Of a DNA stretch of 64,000 nt, positions 12,881-26,400 are shown one piece after another. The DNA comes from Caenorhabditis remanei. Its lineage: Eukaryota > Nematoda > Chromadorea > Rhabditida > Rhabditidae. The notes under the pieces were generated by a model. The model worked only from the letters and a program-made list of their open reading frames with translations. It did not search any database and was not told where the DNA came from. The stretch's first letter is position 1, and every line of letters begins with the position of its first letter. A program made the translations under genes and the position numbers. The stretch lies in NCBI RefSeq assembly GCF_010183535.1, contig NC_071328.1, positions 4,154,001 through 4,218,000 on the forward strand. The letters run 5' to 3'.

Positions 12881-13654
12881 TGCTCAATGTTTCTTCTTTC
12901 AAATTCTAGAAATTTCAAAAACATAGAGGCAATCTGAAATCCCCCTAAAATGTCCGAACGCAACATGAAAAGTAACACTCAACTGTGAATCTCCCCTCCA
13001 AAAACAAACCCTGTCCATTCATTTTCTACACGTTATCTTGATTTTTCATTCGTCTCCGTTCAGATTCAATCCGATAACTTTGAAAAAAAAAGAAAACTGA
13101 CGGGAGAAAGTCACTTTCTTTTTCACATAATTTATTATGATTTTAAAGTGAAAACGATCTCTTCTTCTTCTTCTTCCTTCTCTTCTGATTTGCTAAAATT
13201 CGAAAATGAGTACAGATATCAGATTTCTTGTGTATCAGAGACTCTATTTTCAAGTGTATTTTGTTTTCTTTGAGAAAAAAAGAAACATTCAATTAAATCA
13301 AAGTGTCCGGGAGGAGGAAACCTTCCAAGTTCTAGAGGTCCCTTGAGAAAAGACAACAACTTTCATTCGTTTTATACGTTCTTCTTGAAACAAAAGGAAT
13401 AGATTTTTCGAACATTTTTTGAGCATTTGAATGATTTGTTTCGTTTTTTTATACGAAGACTAAACAGTTTAGAGCATGCAATTTTTCTATTATTTTGAAA
13501 ATTTGGGGAGTAGTGTCAGTCAAATAATATTTTTTGGAGGAAAAAACGAATTCTCAAGAATAAAACCGAAAAAATTAAACTGATACGAATCAGAACCATC
13601 TAGTTCAGGTCTAATGACTTTCAAATAACATTTAACCATATTTTAGTCGGTTTT

Positions 13655-13759
13655 GATTAGTATCAGTTCTACATATACTATTAATTTTTGATTAGTATCA
13701 GTTCTACATATACTATTAATTTTTGATTAGTATCAGTTCTACATATACTATTAATTTTG
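13655..13759. repeat. Tandem repeat, 35 bp x 3
   Basis: GATTAGTATCAGTTCTACAT units start at 13655, 13690 and 13725, exactly 35 bp apart. The preceding sequence at 13577-13600 (CTGATACGAATCAGAACC) is a partial reverse complement of the unit, so the array may have grown inside one arm of an inverted-repeat element. Confidence 0.9.
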
Positions 13760-14327
13760 ATTCGAGTTCGCACTTCAATATTTGGAAATTATTATTTGTA
13801 ACATTCCCAAATGTCTTCAAATAAGGAAATCATGGTTCTATGGTGTCATCTGAAATTTCAGTTCAAAAATTCTTAATTCAACTAAAGTACTAAGGAGTCG
13901 GGCACATTTCATTGAACACGGGATGTGTTTTTTACCAAAAAAAAATTCTGAAATTTCTGAAAATTTTGTTTCAAAAGTTTGGGTAGATCGTAAACCTCAT
14001 TTATGAAACTTCGCAGCAAATTTCTGATTTCAAAATGAGTTCAATTTTTCAATCAACTTCAGATGCTGCTCAAAACTTTCAAAACTTTCAAAAAACCAAA
14101 AGATGCTATGCTCCAAGACATAACCCAATATTCCAAAATTACGCAGGAGTGCCTGTCTATTAGAGATAATACGAAACTTTTGAATTCGTCATACAGTACC
14201 CCCTGCTCCCAGTATCCAAGACGCTTTCAATTAAAAATATTTAATTTAATTTATTGACTAAAAAAAAAAATCAAAACTATACACTAGAGACCTGATCAAG
14301 CCCCTCACGAGGCGACAGACCAGGTAG

Positions 14328-14360
14328 GGGGGGGGGGGGGGGGAACAAAAAAAAAAAAAA
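14328..14360. repeat. Poly-G run followed by poly-A
   Basis: An uninterrupted run of at least 14 Gs is followed by GAAC and a run of As. It is likely to be length-variable and is a possible assembly weak point. Confidence 0.9.
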
Positions 14361-14430
14361 TTGAGAATCATAATGGCAAGATAGGATTGGGGGAAGGATT
14401 ATAAAACCGAACTGTGAAAGTGGTGGTGGA

Positions 14431-14519
14431 AGAATTTCGAGAAGGATAAATTAAATTAAAGAATTTCGAGAAGGATAAATTAAATTAAAGAATTTCGAGT
14501 AGGATAAATTAAATTAAAA
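14431..14519. repeat. Tandem repeat, 29 bp x 3
   Basis: AGAATTTCGAGAAGGATAAA units start at 14431, 14460 and 14489. The third has a single change (GAGTAGG). Confidence 0.9.
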
Positions 14520-15424
14520 AAATATACTGGAGAACCCATCACTTCTGACCCATCTCCCCTTCCCCCATCCATCAATCCTCTCATATTTCAAAGAATTCCA
14601 ATTAAGCTCATATCAAAAACATCTGTTCTTCTCTTCTACATTCTCCCCCATTATCCTCATTTCCCTGTTACAATTTACCTTCAAGGTATCTTCTTCTTCA
14701 TATCCACAGATGTTATCTTCTTCTTCCCAACGGGTCAACTCTAATTCTCTCTGCTCTCTCCATCTCCCATTATCTCTCTATCCCAGTATACCCGTTCGTT
14801 TTGTTCCTCACAACTTGTTATCCGGATAGATTCTTGTCACTTTCACATATCTCTTATTCTTCTCTTTTTTCTAATTTCTTGTTTCACACTTTCCCAAGAA
14901 ATGACTACTGTATCGAAAGTCGAGAAGGATGTGAAAGAAGTCTATAATTATATTCTCTCTTTCCCTTGTTACCATTTTTTTCTTTCCAAACCATTCCCCC
15001 TTGTTTTCTGTTTTCTGTCACTTTTCCAACGATACATACATAATTTATCAGAAGTATTGTGTGTTGGCGGGATGCAATAAAACATCCTCCCCCCTCAATT
15101 TTCCACTAGGTGTTCGTTTTATTGTTTTCCTCTGGTTTTCATTATAAAACCTCTGGAATTCACACAGGAAAAAGTCTGCATGAAAATTAAAATGGGGCGA
15201 TCAGTCGTATTTCAAGACATTCTCCTCCCATTCAATGTTTTTGTTGTCTTCGAATTACCGATTGATTGTGACTCATCTTTCCCCCTCCATTGTTTTTTCT
15301 TTGATTTCTCAGACATTAAATGTGGGAGAAAGGGCTAGAGGTATTTGATTACCCGCCATTTCGTAATTTTATCATTTGTTTGTGGACAGGGTGATCAGAT
15401 TTTTTACAAGAGTTCTGAAGGGGG

Positions 15425-15545
15425 CTGCCCCTAATCAGAACTGGTACGAATCAGAGCCGTCAACTCTAAATCTATCGGCTTTAATGTAACGTGAATCTGA
15501 TTTGAAGCAGTTCTGATTCGGGAGATTCTGATTAGGTGCAGCATC
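15425..15545. mobile_element. Small hairpin element
   Basis: The left end GGCTGCCCCTAATCAGAA pairs with the right end TTCTGATTAGGTGCAGC. A second inner pair uses ACGAATCAGAGC. There is no coding capacity. The motif overlaps in sequence with the GATTAGTATCAG repeats at 13655. Confidence 0.65.
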
Positions 15546-17383
15546 CTTTTTAGAATGATTTCAATGTTTTGTTGGATTCAGGACTTGAACTTCACTAAAA
15601 ACACAATTCGAGCCTGAAAGCCAATTGAAAAATTTCTCGTACTAAGCTATCCCCCTCCTCTTCAAAAACTCCCTCTGACAACACTTGCCTATCACCAATT
15701 GGTCCTTGCACTTCTCCCCTCCATCACTTATTTTTCTCCTCTCTTTTTCCTTCTGTTCCTCTCGTCTTCCGTTTTATCGAGAACGTCGTTTCTCTGCGTC
15801 TCTCCATCTTTCATTATCACTCTTATCTCAAATTGTTTCGGGGTCCTTCTTCTTCTTCTTTCCCCCGTCTTTTTCTATTCCTCATATAGAAAATACGGTT
15901 TCCGTTTTCTTCTACTATTCTTCTCCTTTTTTGTATTTCTTTCATTAAAAAGCACCCTTTTTTCCGGCCCCCCCTTTCTGTCTTATTGTTAGTTCTTTTT
16001 TCCGTTCTTATCAATTCTTTTTCTCATTTCAAAGAAACCAATTACTTCCCCCTCATCCCATTATTTTCTCATTTTTCGAGAGTACCGTTTCTCTTTTTTT
16101 CAATTCTTTTTTCGTTTGAGAATTTGGCCATCACATCATGGTAAATTAGTTCTCTTTTTGATGTTGAACCGAATCTCGAGTCTAAAGATAAGTTGTTCTT
16201 TTTTCCACTTTGGAATGTTCCACACGTGATTTGAAGAAGAAGAAGAAGAAGAAGAAACTGAGATGATTAAAAAGCTGAAGACGTGACGATTCTGAATCAA
16301 TTTTCAATTTTTGTTAAATTTCATTTTGAGTCGATTTACACGAGTTTTTATCTAAAGTTTTTTCTTCTTCTGAAATTTTCAAGCAACTTCAAATCTAGAT
16401 TATCAAGTTTTTTTTTCTGTTTCGATTGCGGTTTCAATGTTTCAATATTCCAAGTTACAAATAGGAATAGTTCTAAAACATGGATGTTCTGGAAATTTGT
16501 AGAATTCCTTATATTCTGAATGATTCTAATCCACTCCTTCGTTCCTGATACGATCCGAAGTCTGTAGCTCTTAAAAACAAGAGAACTACAGTAACCTGGC
16601 GCAGAGTTTTCTGGAATTCTTACTAGGTCTCGAAACCGGAAGTTTGGAAACCACGGTATTTTAGCACGAAATCTAAAAGAAGCTCTTGAAAATGAAGATT
16701 TCCACGCAAAATCGAACAGAAAATGTCTCATTTTTAGTGATTTTCGTCTCGTTTAGAATCGAAATTAGTTTCGAGACGTCCCGGATATCAATTCGCAACT
16801 AAACTTTCAAATTTTCTCTTCAACAAAATCATATTTTAAGTATAACACTATCAGTCAATAGGCTCCGCCCACTTTTCCTACTCTTGTCATACAAATTCTG
16901 AAATGAATCCTTGAAAAGCCCTAATCTTGTTTTCTTTACTCGACTTTATTCTTTTTTTCTCAAATTCCTGTAAACAATTCCCCGTGTCTTGGACCAATTC
17001 CAGAACTTTTCTTCTAGATAAAATTCCCTCATTTTTCATAAATTTCCATTTCCAAATCTTCATTTCTGAAAGCTATAGCTTCAGGCACCTGGTCACTTAA
17101 CTTCTTCTTCCTCTCTCTCTTTTCCCGGAATAAAAATAAGTAAAAGTGGCTCGTAAATCTTTCGTCACAACCCGTCAGAGACTGCTCTCTCGGACACCAA
17201 TTGAACACTAAATTGCGGTCAGGCAGAGAGGTATAAAGTTGAAGCATTTCATTTCGATTTCTATGTTCCAAAACTTTTCGTTTTCATTTCAAAATTCCCA
17301 ATTCTTTGTGTAACTTTTCGTCTTTCCCACGGCCCCACCCCCGATTCTCGTTTCGTCCTACATACATAAATTCATCTATTTTT

Positions 17384-17415
17384 CAGACCACATCCATGAC
17401 AGAAAATAGAGAAAA
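17384..17415 (+). promoter_or_regulatory. Probable trans-splice acceptor and 5' UTR with an upstream ORF
   Basis: ATCTATTTTTCAG ends at 17386, 29 nt before the start codon, with no upstream exon in view. In nematodes this fits spliced-leader trans-splicing. The leader contains an upstream ATG at 17396 opening a seven-codon ORF. Its TGA (17417-17419) overlaps the main ATG (17416-17418) in the arrangement ATGA. Confidence 0.55.
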
Positions 17416-20400
17416 ATGAACGACTGTAAGCGGTTCGAAGCAAACATTTTCAATAATGGAAAATGTAAAATTTGCTATAAATCGAAGCAGAGTCACTCTT
17501 CGGAGTCCATCGATAATTTTAAGGTTAGTTTCAGTTTTTCACTTTTTAATTGATTGATCGGTGGTTGAGAAAATGCAAAAGTTAGGTCATCTCTGCAACT
17601 TCGCTCTATGGGAACCTCCTTAGGTTTCGGTAGAGCGCATTTGCAAGATCTTTGTTCGGCTAGTACAAATCTTGTAGCTGTATTAGCACGACACGCTTGT
17701 TACAACCGCGCTCTACCGAAACCGAAGAAAATCGTGGACGAAATTGAGAGACTCAGAGAAAAAAAGACATGTTTCATGGGCATTTCGGTGGAGCACAGTT
17801 GCAAGAACTGTGCCGAGCTAATAAGTGAAAAAATCGTAAAAATTTGAAAATCTGAGTGGTGGCCGAACTTTTGCACTATCGGCCCCCCGACCACTCATAC
17901 AGTAACCCTGTATTTCGTTTTCACTGTCTGGCGCGCCCTCGGCGCGTCATCTTCATAGATTCTGAAGCCAAGTTTCAATGTTTTCACCTATTATTACAAC
18001 ATGATTTCCGCAAATGCGCTCCACCGAACACTGTTTCCGGTAGACCGCCCTTGTTGACTCTTAGTACTGTTTTTTGTAGGTCATCCACAAACACAAACAC
18101 AAACACATATAAATACATATATATTTGTTGATTTGAAAAGCAATACAACTTGTAAAAAAGGAGTGAAAAGTCTCCGTCTGTCCGACAGTATAAAGGACGT
18201 ACAAACACTTCTTGTTTTCTCTAATTCTCTCATCTCTCATCGTCTCTAATTGATAACATAATTTTTGCATTCGAAGGACAAAAGAAATGGAAAAAAAGAG
18301 GAGAAGATATCAGTTACTTACCAGTTGGTTTTTCTTCTTCTACATTTCCTTTTTTCATTCAATTCTGGCCAGAATTCTCGGAAGAAATTCGATAAGTTTT
18401 GATTCTATTTTTGAAACTTTTCTGTGGAATGACGTTTCTGAAAAAATTGAAAAAGAATGCTTTTCGGTTTTTTTATTGAAATAAAATTGGTGGACAGGGA
18501 ACAGTTAGTTTTATCTGCAAAAACAGCAGACAGTCAATATTCAATGGCGCCTAAATGGTAAAAAATATGTTTTGGAAAAAGCAGAAATTTCGAAAAAGCA
18601 TTTTTAAAACGTTGTTTCTTTTTTGAAAAACATGACGGTTTTTGTGAACTCAACTCACCTAAATCCGGTCAAAATTTACTCAGTTTTCTCTGCGTCTCTC
18701 CATCACCCTCGCTATTTTCTCAAGTTTCAGTAGAGCGCGTTTGAAACAATAATGTCATTATAATATATTCCAAAAAACGTTTTTCCAAAATTCCCAACAA
18801 AATTTAGAATTCCGTATAAAGTGTCTGATAAATAATTCATTTGAAAAAAATGTGTGTTTTTCAAGTCAGTGAACTCAAATTTCAACTCGCTTCACCACAT
18901 TTTGGCGCTTCTTTTCAAAGCTACAGTAAAATTATCGAGATTACAGTAGTTCAAAAATCAGAATAATTATTCTAATTTTTGGCTTGATAACTGAATTTTA
19001 AATATTTTGTTGTAAAAACTAGAAAAAAAAGTTAAATGTTGTTTTTTTTTAATCCACACCTGAAAATTAAGCCTGAAAATTGAAAATTTAGGATTCCGGG
19101 TTCTACATGAATGTGTGAATTTCTGAATCTTCACGAAATTCCAGATGGTTAGAACTTCTAGGGAGTCTATAGAGAATCCTTTTTAACTCTCAAAATTTTT
19201 CATTTCTGGAAAAATTCAAACTACTAGCTCGGCACAGTTCTTACAACCGCGCTCTACTGAAACCGTAAAAATAGTGTGCGAAATTGAGAGACTCAGAGAT
19301 TGTTCTCAAAAACTTCCAAATTATAGTTTCCGAAAAAAAAAGTCTAAATTATAGATGGCTAGAACTTCTTGGAAGCCTAGAAGAATCCTTTTCTCAAAAA
19401 TTTTAAATTCTATTAGCTTGGCACACTTCTTACAACTGCGCTCCACCGAAATTCCCTTGAAAAATGTCTCTTTTTCTCTGCGTCTCTCATTTTCGCACAC
19501 GATCTTCTTCGGGTTCGGTAGAGCGCAGTTGTAAGAAGCGTGCCGTGCTAATAGAAAAATTCAAACTACCTAATTTTTTCTGCAATTCTCCCCAAAAAAG
19601 TCATAAAACGAAATCAAAACAAATACCTAAACGTATCGAATATCTGTCTGTAATTTGTATGGTTTAGTTCTAGAACCAATCGGTTCCACTTGAATCTATC
19701 CTTCTTCCTCTTCCTCTTCTTCCTTCTTTTCGTTTCGCATCAATTCCCCTCACACCTCGGCCCATTTCCTCTTTCCTCCCATATGTTTTTTGTTTCCAAA
19801 AAGAAGACGTTCGTTCTTCTTCTTTTTCTTCGCTCCTACGAGCAATTATTCCCCATTTCTCTCTCTAACTCTGCGTCTCTCCATCTCACACACTATCTCT
19901 TCAATTCATAAAACTGCGCACTTTTCGGGATGGACATTCAGCCCCAGAAAGCATTGATTCTTCTCCTTTTTCTTCTCCATTTCTTCCCTTTTCATCCTTG
20001 TTTATTTATTCAGCAGTCATACTCTTTTACCCTCCCATTTCTCTTATTTTTCCCTTTTTCAGAAACCACTTTTTGACTAGTCCATGACCCGGATTAATTA
20101 GTTCCAATTTCGAACACTTCAATTCATTTTCCGCTAGTCTTTTTTTTCGGTTCTTCACATGAAAAGTCGTCTCGCGTTCTTGACATTTCGAGAGGTGTTA
20201 CAATTAACATTCAATGATATATTTCTCAGATTTTTCCATTTTTCTAAATTTTCTAGTTTGTAATGTGCACTCTATTGATAAATCTGACATTTTCTATTAG
20301 CAAAACTCAGTTTTTACAACCTCGCTCTACCAAAATTGTGAAAAATAGCGAGAGAAATGAAGAAACGCAGAGATAAATCTGCTTTTTTTTTAAAGAATTC

Positions 20401-23400
20401 CGGTGGAGCGCAGTTGTAAGCACCATGATGCACTAATATCATTTGAAAATACAAAACAAGAAGCGTCAAAGGCGCGCCAGATTGAAGGCAGGATGGTCTG
20501 GAACACTCAAGACTGTAAAAGTTTTCCCATTTTCTCAATAAAAACAAAACTATTTGTTCTGATGAGGTGGTCATAAAACTTGTCAAAAATATTGACCAAC
20601 TTTTATTTTTCTATTTTTTTCACACTTTTCGAACAACTAGGTTTCAAGACGGAAACTTCATTTCTTTTAGTTTTTTTCTCAATATTTTGAAATGTTCAGG
20701 TGTTGAAATCGCGCTCCACTGTAATATATTTAAGTGTTTTCTGCATCTTCTCAAAAATTTGTGTCCGTAGAGCGTGATTACAACAATCGAGCAGAAAAGT
20801 TATCTTACAACCTCGCTCTTCCGAAATCAGCCAAAGATGTTTCGCAGAGAAAAAAACTGAAGTCAATTTCGGTAGAGCGTGGTTGCAAAATCTTAGCTGA
20901 ATTAGTAAAAACTCAAATTTTTTGGATTTCAACTTTGAATATTAGCAAGGCGGGCTTCTTACAACCGCGCTTCACCGAAATACCATTGAAAAATGGCGTC
21001 TGAAAACTCTCGTAAAAATGGTTCTTTTTTTCTATGCGCCTCTCGATCTCTCACGATCCTTTCTAAAGTTTCGGTAGAGCGCACTTTCTTCAATTCCGGC
21101 CAGCAAACTAATGTGTGCTCAATGCCTGCCATTTGACCCCCTCGCTCCCAACATATTCATGAAATTCAAAACTCCTCTTCCTCTCGAAACATATTCATAA
21201 TGCACCATTGACCATCCAATATTGTCTCCACATATTTTAATCCCGTCTTCTTCTTCTTCTTCTTTTCGACTTCTTCCATTTATTTCTGATGTCCTCCTCT
21301 TTGATCTAATCACGCTTCTTCTTCTCCTTCTTATCATTTGATTACATCCCCTCCCCCTCCGCCGTCATCATAAATATTTGGCACGTATCCAAGAATAGTT
21401 TCGAACGTCTTCTTCTTCTTCTTCTTCTGAATCTCTTCTCGAAGATATCGTGTTCACTTTCTCATTTCCAAATGACCTGATTTCCTCCCTCTTCTCTTGT
21501 TTTCGACATCTCTTCTAATTTCTCTTTTTATTCAACACACACACTCTCTATTTTCGGTCGTTCTCTTCTTCTTCTTATTTGGTAGATCTAGGTAATGACA
21601 CTGCGAAGAAGAAGAAGATTCTTTTACTTCACACCTTTTCTGGTTTCACACTTTTCACTGCTTCCCAGGAATTCCGCTTCTTTAGAATCCGTTGATTTTA
21701 AATGTTTAAACGTGAAAATTCAGAAAATTCATTGAAAATTTAGAATGAAGTTAAAGCTGAATTTCAGTTTTTTGTTCCATTTCACATTTAAAATTGTTTT
21801 TTATGGCTAAATACACCACCATCTTTTCATTGTTTTTTACAACTTCGCTCTACCAAAATCTTTCTGAAAACTGTTTTTTCTCTGCGTCTCTGCATTTCCC
21901 ACTTATTAGCACGGCACAGTTCTCACAACCGTGCTCTACCGAATCCGAAGAAAATAGTGTGCAAAATCGAGAGACTCAGAGAAAAAGAGGCATTTCTCAA
22001 CGGCATTTCGACAGAGCGCAGTTGTAAGAACTGTGTCGAGCTAATACAACTTCGCTCTACCGACATTCTTCTGAAAGTTGTTTTTTCTCTGCGTCTCTGC
22101 ATTTCCCACTTATTTCTTCTTGATTGCGGTGGAGCGCCGTTGCTAAAACCATGCTCTGAATATACATCTTGTTTAGAAAAGCTTAATAACTCATGGCCTC
22201 TACTTTTACTTTTTTGAAAATCCAACCGCGCTCTATTTCAAATCAGTTTTTTATCAGTTTTGGTAACTTTTCTAAAATACCTATTAATGCTAAGCGATTC
22301 TCACACCCCTCGCTCTACCGATATCCTCTTGAATCTCTTTTTTCTCTGCGTCTCTCCAAATTCCACGCTATTTTTCTGTCAGTTTCAGTAGAGCGCACTT
22401 GCTCCTGATAATAACTACCGTAAAAACTGTATTAGAGCGACACCTTTAATAGAACGACACCTCTAATAGAACGACACCCATCTATACTCAGAATTCATGA
22501 ATATGATTATCCCAGTGTATTTTATTGGTTCTGATTAGAAGCAGCGTGAATAGTAACCTCTAGATCAACGAATAGAACTTTCAAAAAAGTTTTTCCGTTC
22601 AATTTTAATGAGTCTCTGAAACCACAAAATTTTTCTGAGAGGCGGTTGAAAAATAGAGCGACATGTCGCTCTAATATAGTTTTTACGGTATTAGCTCGGA
22701 ACAGTTCTCACAACTGCTCTCCACCGAAATGCCCTTGAAAAATGTCTCTTTTTCTCTGAGTCTCTCAATTTCGCACACCATTTTTTTGGCTTTGGTAGAG
22801 CGCGGTTGTAAGAAGCGTCCTGGATTCCTAGTTTTTCAAATTTCCGATGTTCCAAACTTCAGAAACTATTTCTTGCTTATCCAATTATTATGCAACCCCT
22901 TTTCTCTATTACAAACCAGTTACCATTTATCTCCCTCCATACCGGAAGACTCCCCTCCCTTTCCAGTTTCTGACCATCACCTCCAGTTGTGTTTTCCTTT
23001 TGCGGTAAACATGAAAAACGAATCTTCCGCAAGAAGGAGAAGAAGAAGAAGAATACAACAAAAAAAAACAAAAGAAACTAATCCTATTCCATTCTGTCAG
23101 AAAAAAAAAGAGAATTTCGAATCGACTGTCCATTCAAATGGACACACAGTTTCTATTTCTCTTCATCTCTTTCCCTTTTTCAAATATTTGTTTATATTTG
23201 TTCATCTTTCTCTCCCCTTTTCCCAATGAATTCTTCCATTTCGTCATAAGAAATTGTTTGTTTTGACTTTGGGGGAAAACATGCAAAATAGGTGAGAAGA
23301 GAGAGAGACAGTTTTCATGCGTTTTTAATATTCTGGTACTAGTTTTTTGGGAAAAAGAGAATAGTTTTTTTGGGGAGAGAGTACTGGTTTAGTTTTCACA

Positions 23401-26400
23401 GTTTCTGTTCTTTTTTATGAAAATGATTCTTCATCGTTATGACTTTCGAACTTTATTTTGAAATTTTGAAATCGTAAGTTCAAACTTTCCAATTTTAAAA
23501 GATTTTATAATGCTGATTTTCTTCTGATCCAAATATCATACGATTCAGTTAGAAATGTTCTACTTTGACAACTCCCCAAGGTATCAGGAATAATTGTTTC
23601 ATTGTAAAACATTTAAATACATAATTAACAAAATCAGATCTCCTTTTTTATATTTGATAACTTTTTGTCATAAAAATCTTTCTAAAAAGTTACAGAATAA
23701 CAGCAATTTAATTTGTTCTCATTGTGTACTGGAATCGGATATTTTTGAATCATCTTCCATTGTTTTTCTTCCTGAAACATTAGAAATAGGCGTGGTTTCG
23801 TGCTTTTTGTTTATGATTATCTTACAATTTCGAAATTTAGAATTTGCGATTTATCATCAGTGTTGTCATGTCGTTTTGGACAGCGTAGCTTCTGAATTTC
23901 AGAGAAGTCATCACAGTTTCTAAATCTAAATTCGTTCATCTATATTAGTTTCATTTCTCTAAATATTCTCCAAATTCAATTTATTTCTGTTTTGAATGAC
24001 CTCAGTTTGAGCTTCAGTATAGAATGCTTAAATTAGTTGTATCGTTTTGATTTGTTAGTGATTTATAAATATGTTTATGTAGATCACATCTAGATTTTTA
24101 TTTAAAATGTCTTGCCAACTCATTTCCTTCAGATTCTGTAGGTATAGAATCCTGCAAACTATATACATCTTCAATTAATCTTCTTCTTCTTCCCCTCTCT
24201 TTTTTATTGTAGCTATTCCATCATAATAATAATAATCTTTGTACAGAAAAGAGGCGCCAACGCATATATCCGTATAATAACAGTTTCGTCCTCCAATCCA
24301 ATCCTTCTCCCTCTCTTTTGATATATAATAAAACGATGAACGAATTGGACACGAAAACTAGTTCCTCTCCATCTCTCTTCCTCTCTCTTTTTGGCTTCTC
24401 ATCCCTTCGGATGATTCCCGAAAACACTTGCGACAACATATTGACCAATACATTATAATCTATTCTTTTCTCAATTAACTATATCTCTTTTATTCCAGAT
24501 GAATCGAAAAGTGACGGCATGCGGATTTCTGTATGTTGCTCCACCGGGTCTCGACTTTTCACAGCAGAGTCATTCGGCGAAAAGATGGCAGAGAAGATGG
24601 TTCACACTGTTTGATTCCGGAGATTTGACCTATGCAATTGATAATAGTGTAAGTCTGAAATTAGATTGATTGAGTATTAAAAATGTGGGTCAAAAATTGG
24701 AAGAGTTTTGCAAAAAGGGGGACTTTCTTTCAGTGCGAAGATGTCAAAATTAATAAGTTTGTCTTGAAATTGTGGTTTAATGTAAAGTACAAATATAGTA
24801 CTCTATTTTTGTATTAGATCAGCAGCGGAGAAAAAACTCGGCGTCTCTCCAAGAGACTCTCTCGTTTGTGATTTTTTTGAATGTTGACATTTCAAATCTT
24901 GTTTATTGTGATACCGTGTGTAAATGCGCTCTGTTGAAATTGAATGTATAAAATTAAGTTGTTTTTGGATTATTTTTGAATTTGCTAAACCAAATTTGTC
25001 AATAGAGCGCAGTGGTCACTCCCAGACCCCGTGAGTTCTACAACTGGCCGAGACGGAAAATGACTGTATTAACGAGACTCAGAAGAAAATAGAGATTATT
25101 TAGCTCTATTAGCACGGCACGCTTCTTACAACCGCGCTTTACCGAAATGCTCTGATTTCGGTAGAGCGCGGTTGGGAGACACGTGTAAATAGCTTTGAAG
25201 TCTTTGCAACTTTTATAAATCTTTTCCATTTGCAGATGGACACCCTCCCCCAACTCAGCATCGACATGTCCCTCTGCTACCGTGTCTCTGAAGCAAATGC
25301 AATCACAAACAACGCCCATTCAATTCTTTTGGCATTCAAGAAAACTCGAGAGGATCAGCCATCAATCATCTACATAAAAGCAGACACAACCGAAGAAATT
25401 CGCTGGTGGCAGAATGGGTTGAGCAAGTACGCGAACTCTCAGAATGAGACGATTCGACCGCCAAGGAGAGGCATTGATGAGTTGCCGATTGTGAGTTTTT
25501 TGTTTTAGTAATTTTAGTTTTAAATTAAACATTTTCAGAGCGAGGACACCATGAAAGATATCCCGTCTTGTGCTTCATCGCGTTGCTCATCTCCAGTTGA
25601 AAGATTGGAAGTTGATCGAATGATTGAAGGAAAAGAGTTGAGAGGATCAGTTCGAAGTGTGAAGCAAAGAAGTCTTCGAGACGAGAAGAAAGATCCAGAT
25701 GACCCGATTCCACCGAATCTTCCAGCAACTTCAAATGTTGTCATAAATGTCCCAGTGAATTCGTGTTCACCCTCATCAAGAGACGAGCCAACAAGTACAA
25801 CAACCTCCCCAACAACTCCAACTATTTCCACAACTCCGACTCAAAAACCTATTAATATTGACATATCGAATGTACATACTCTCCGGAAGGGATGGTTGAT
25901 GTTGAGAGGGAAATCGGATAATGATTGGTGTAAACACTGGGTTGTGTTGGCTGGATTACAGTTGAAATTATATAAAGATGTGTGGGCCGAGGATTCGACG
26001 GAGCCACTTCTTACGGTGGATTTGTCGCAGTGTGAGAATGTGTATCCATCTGCAAGTGCAAGGAATTATGGAATTGAGATTAAGGTAAGCCACTGCGCTC
26101 TATTGATATGGGAGAGACTGGTTTCAGTAGAGCGCGTTTGCAAAAGTGTGTTTCTAGAGCCGTTAAAATAGAACTTTAATTATTTCTCTGAAATTTTAAC
26201 ATGTGCAGCAATGAGTTTTCCCCGTTTCTAAATCTTACCAACGTTTTTGTTATTTTTGGTTGAGAAAATCTACAAACGCGCTCTACCGAAATCTGTCTGA
26301 CAAATGTGAAATTAGAGGGGAGACGCAGAGAAGCGAGATGCCCTCCTCTTTTTGCACACTCTCTCGTCTTAACAAGTAACAGTTTCTGAAGACGTGTATC

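Larger units (their letters stand above)
6557..17386. other. Long intergenic region without a supportable gene
   Basis: About 10.8 kb between the minus-strand gene and the MPRIP-like gene. It holds inverted-repeat elements (listed separately), GA/CT tracts near 8170-8360, CT-rich stretches at 14530-15000 and 15650-16080, and short tandem repeats. The ORFs present are low-complexity or cross repeat elements, and I accept none as genes. The CT-rich stretches could be upstream regulatory DNA for the gene at 17416, but nothing specific was identified. Confidence 0.6.

Noticed and set aside
15685..15992. Two overlapping hydrophobic ORFs
   Set aside because: A pyrimidine-rich tract read in two frames gives false membrane-like peptides.
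22729..23229. 166-codon plus ORF
   Set aside because: It begins inside a MITE copy and continues into low-complexity AGA/AAA sequence within intron 1 of the MPRIP-like gene.
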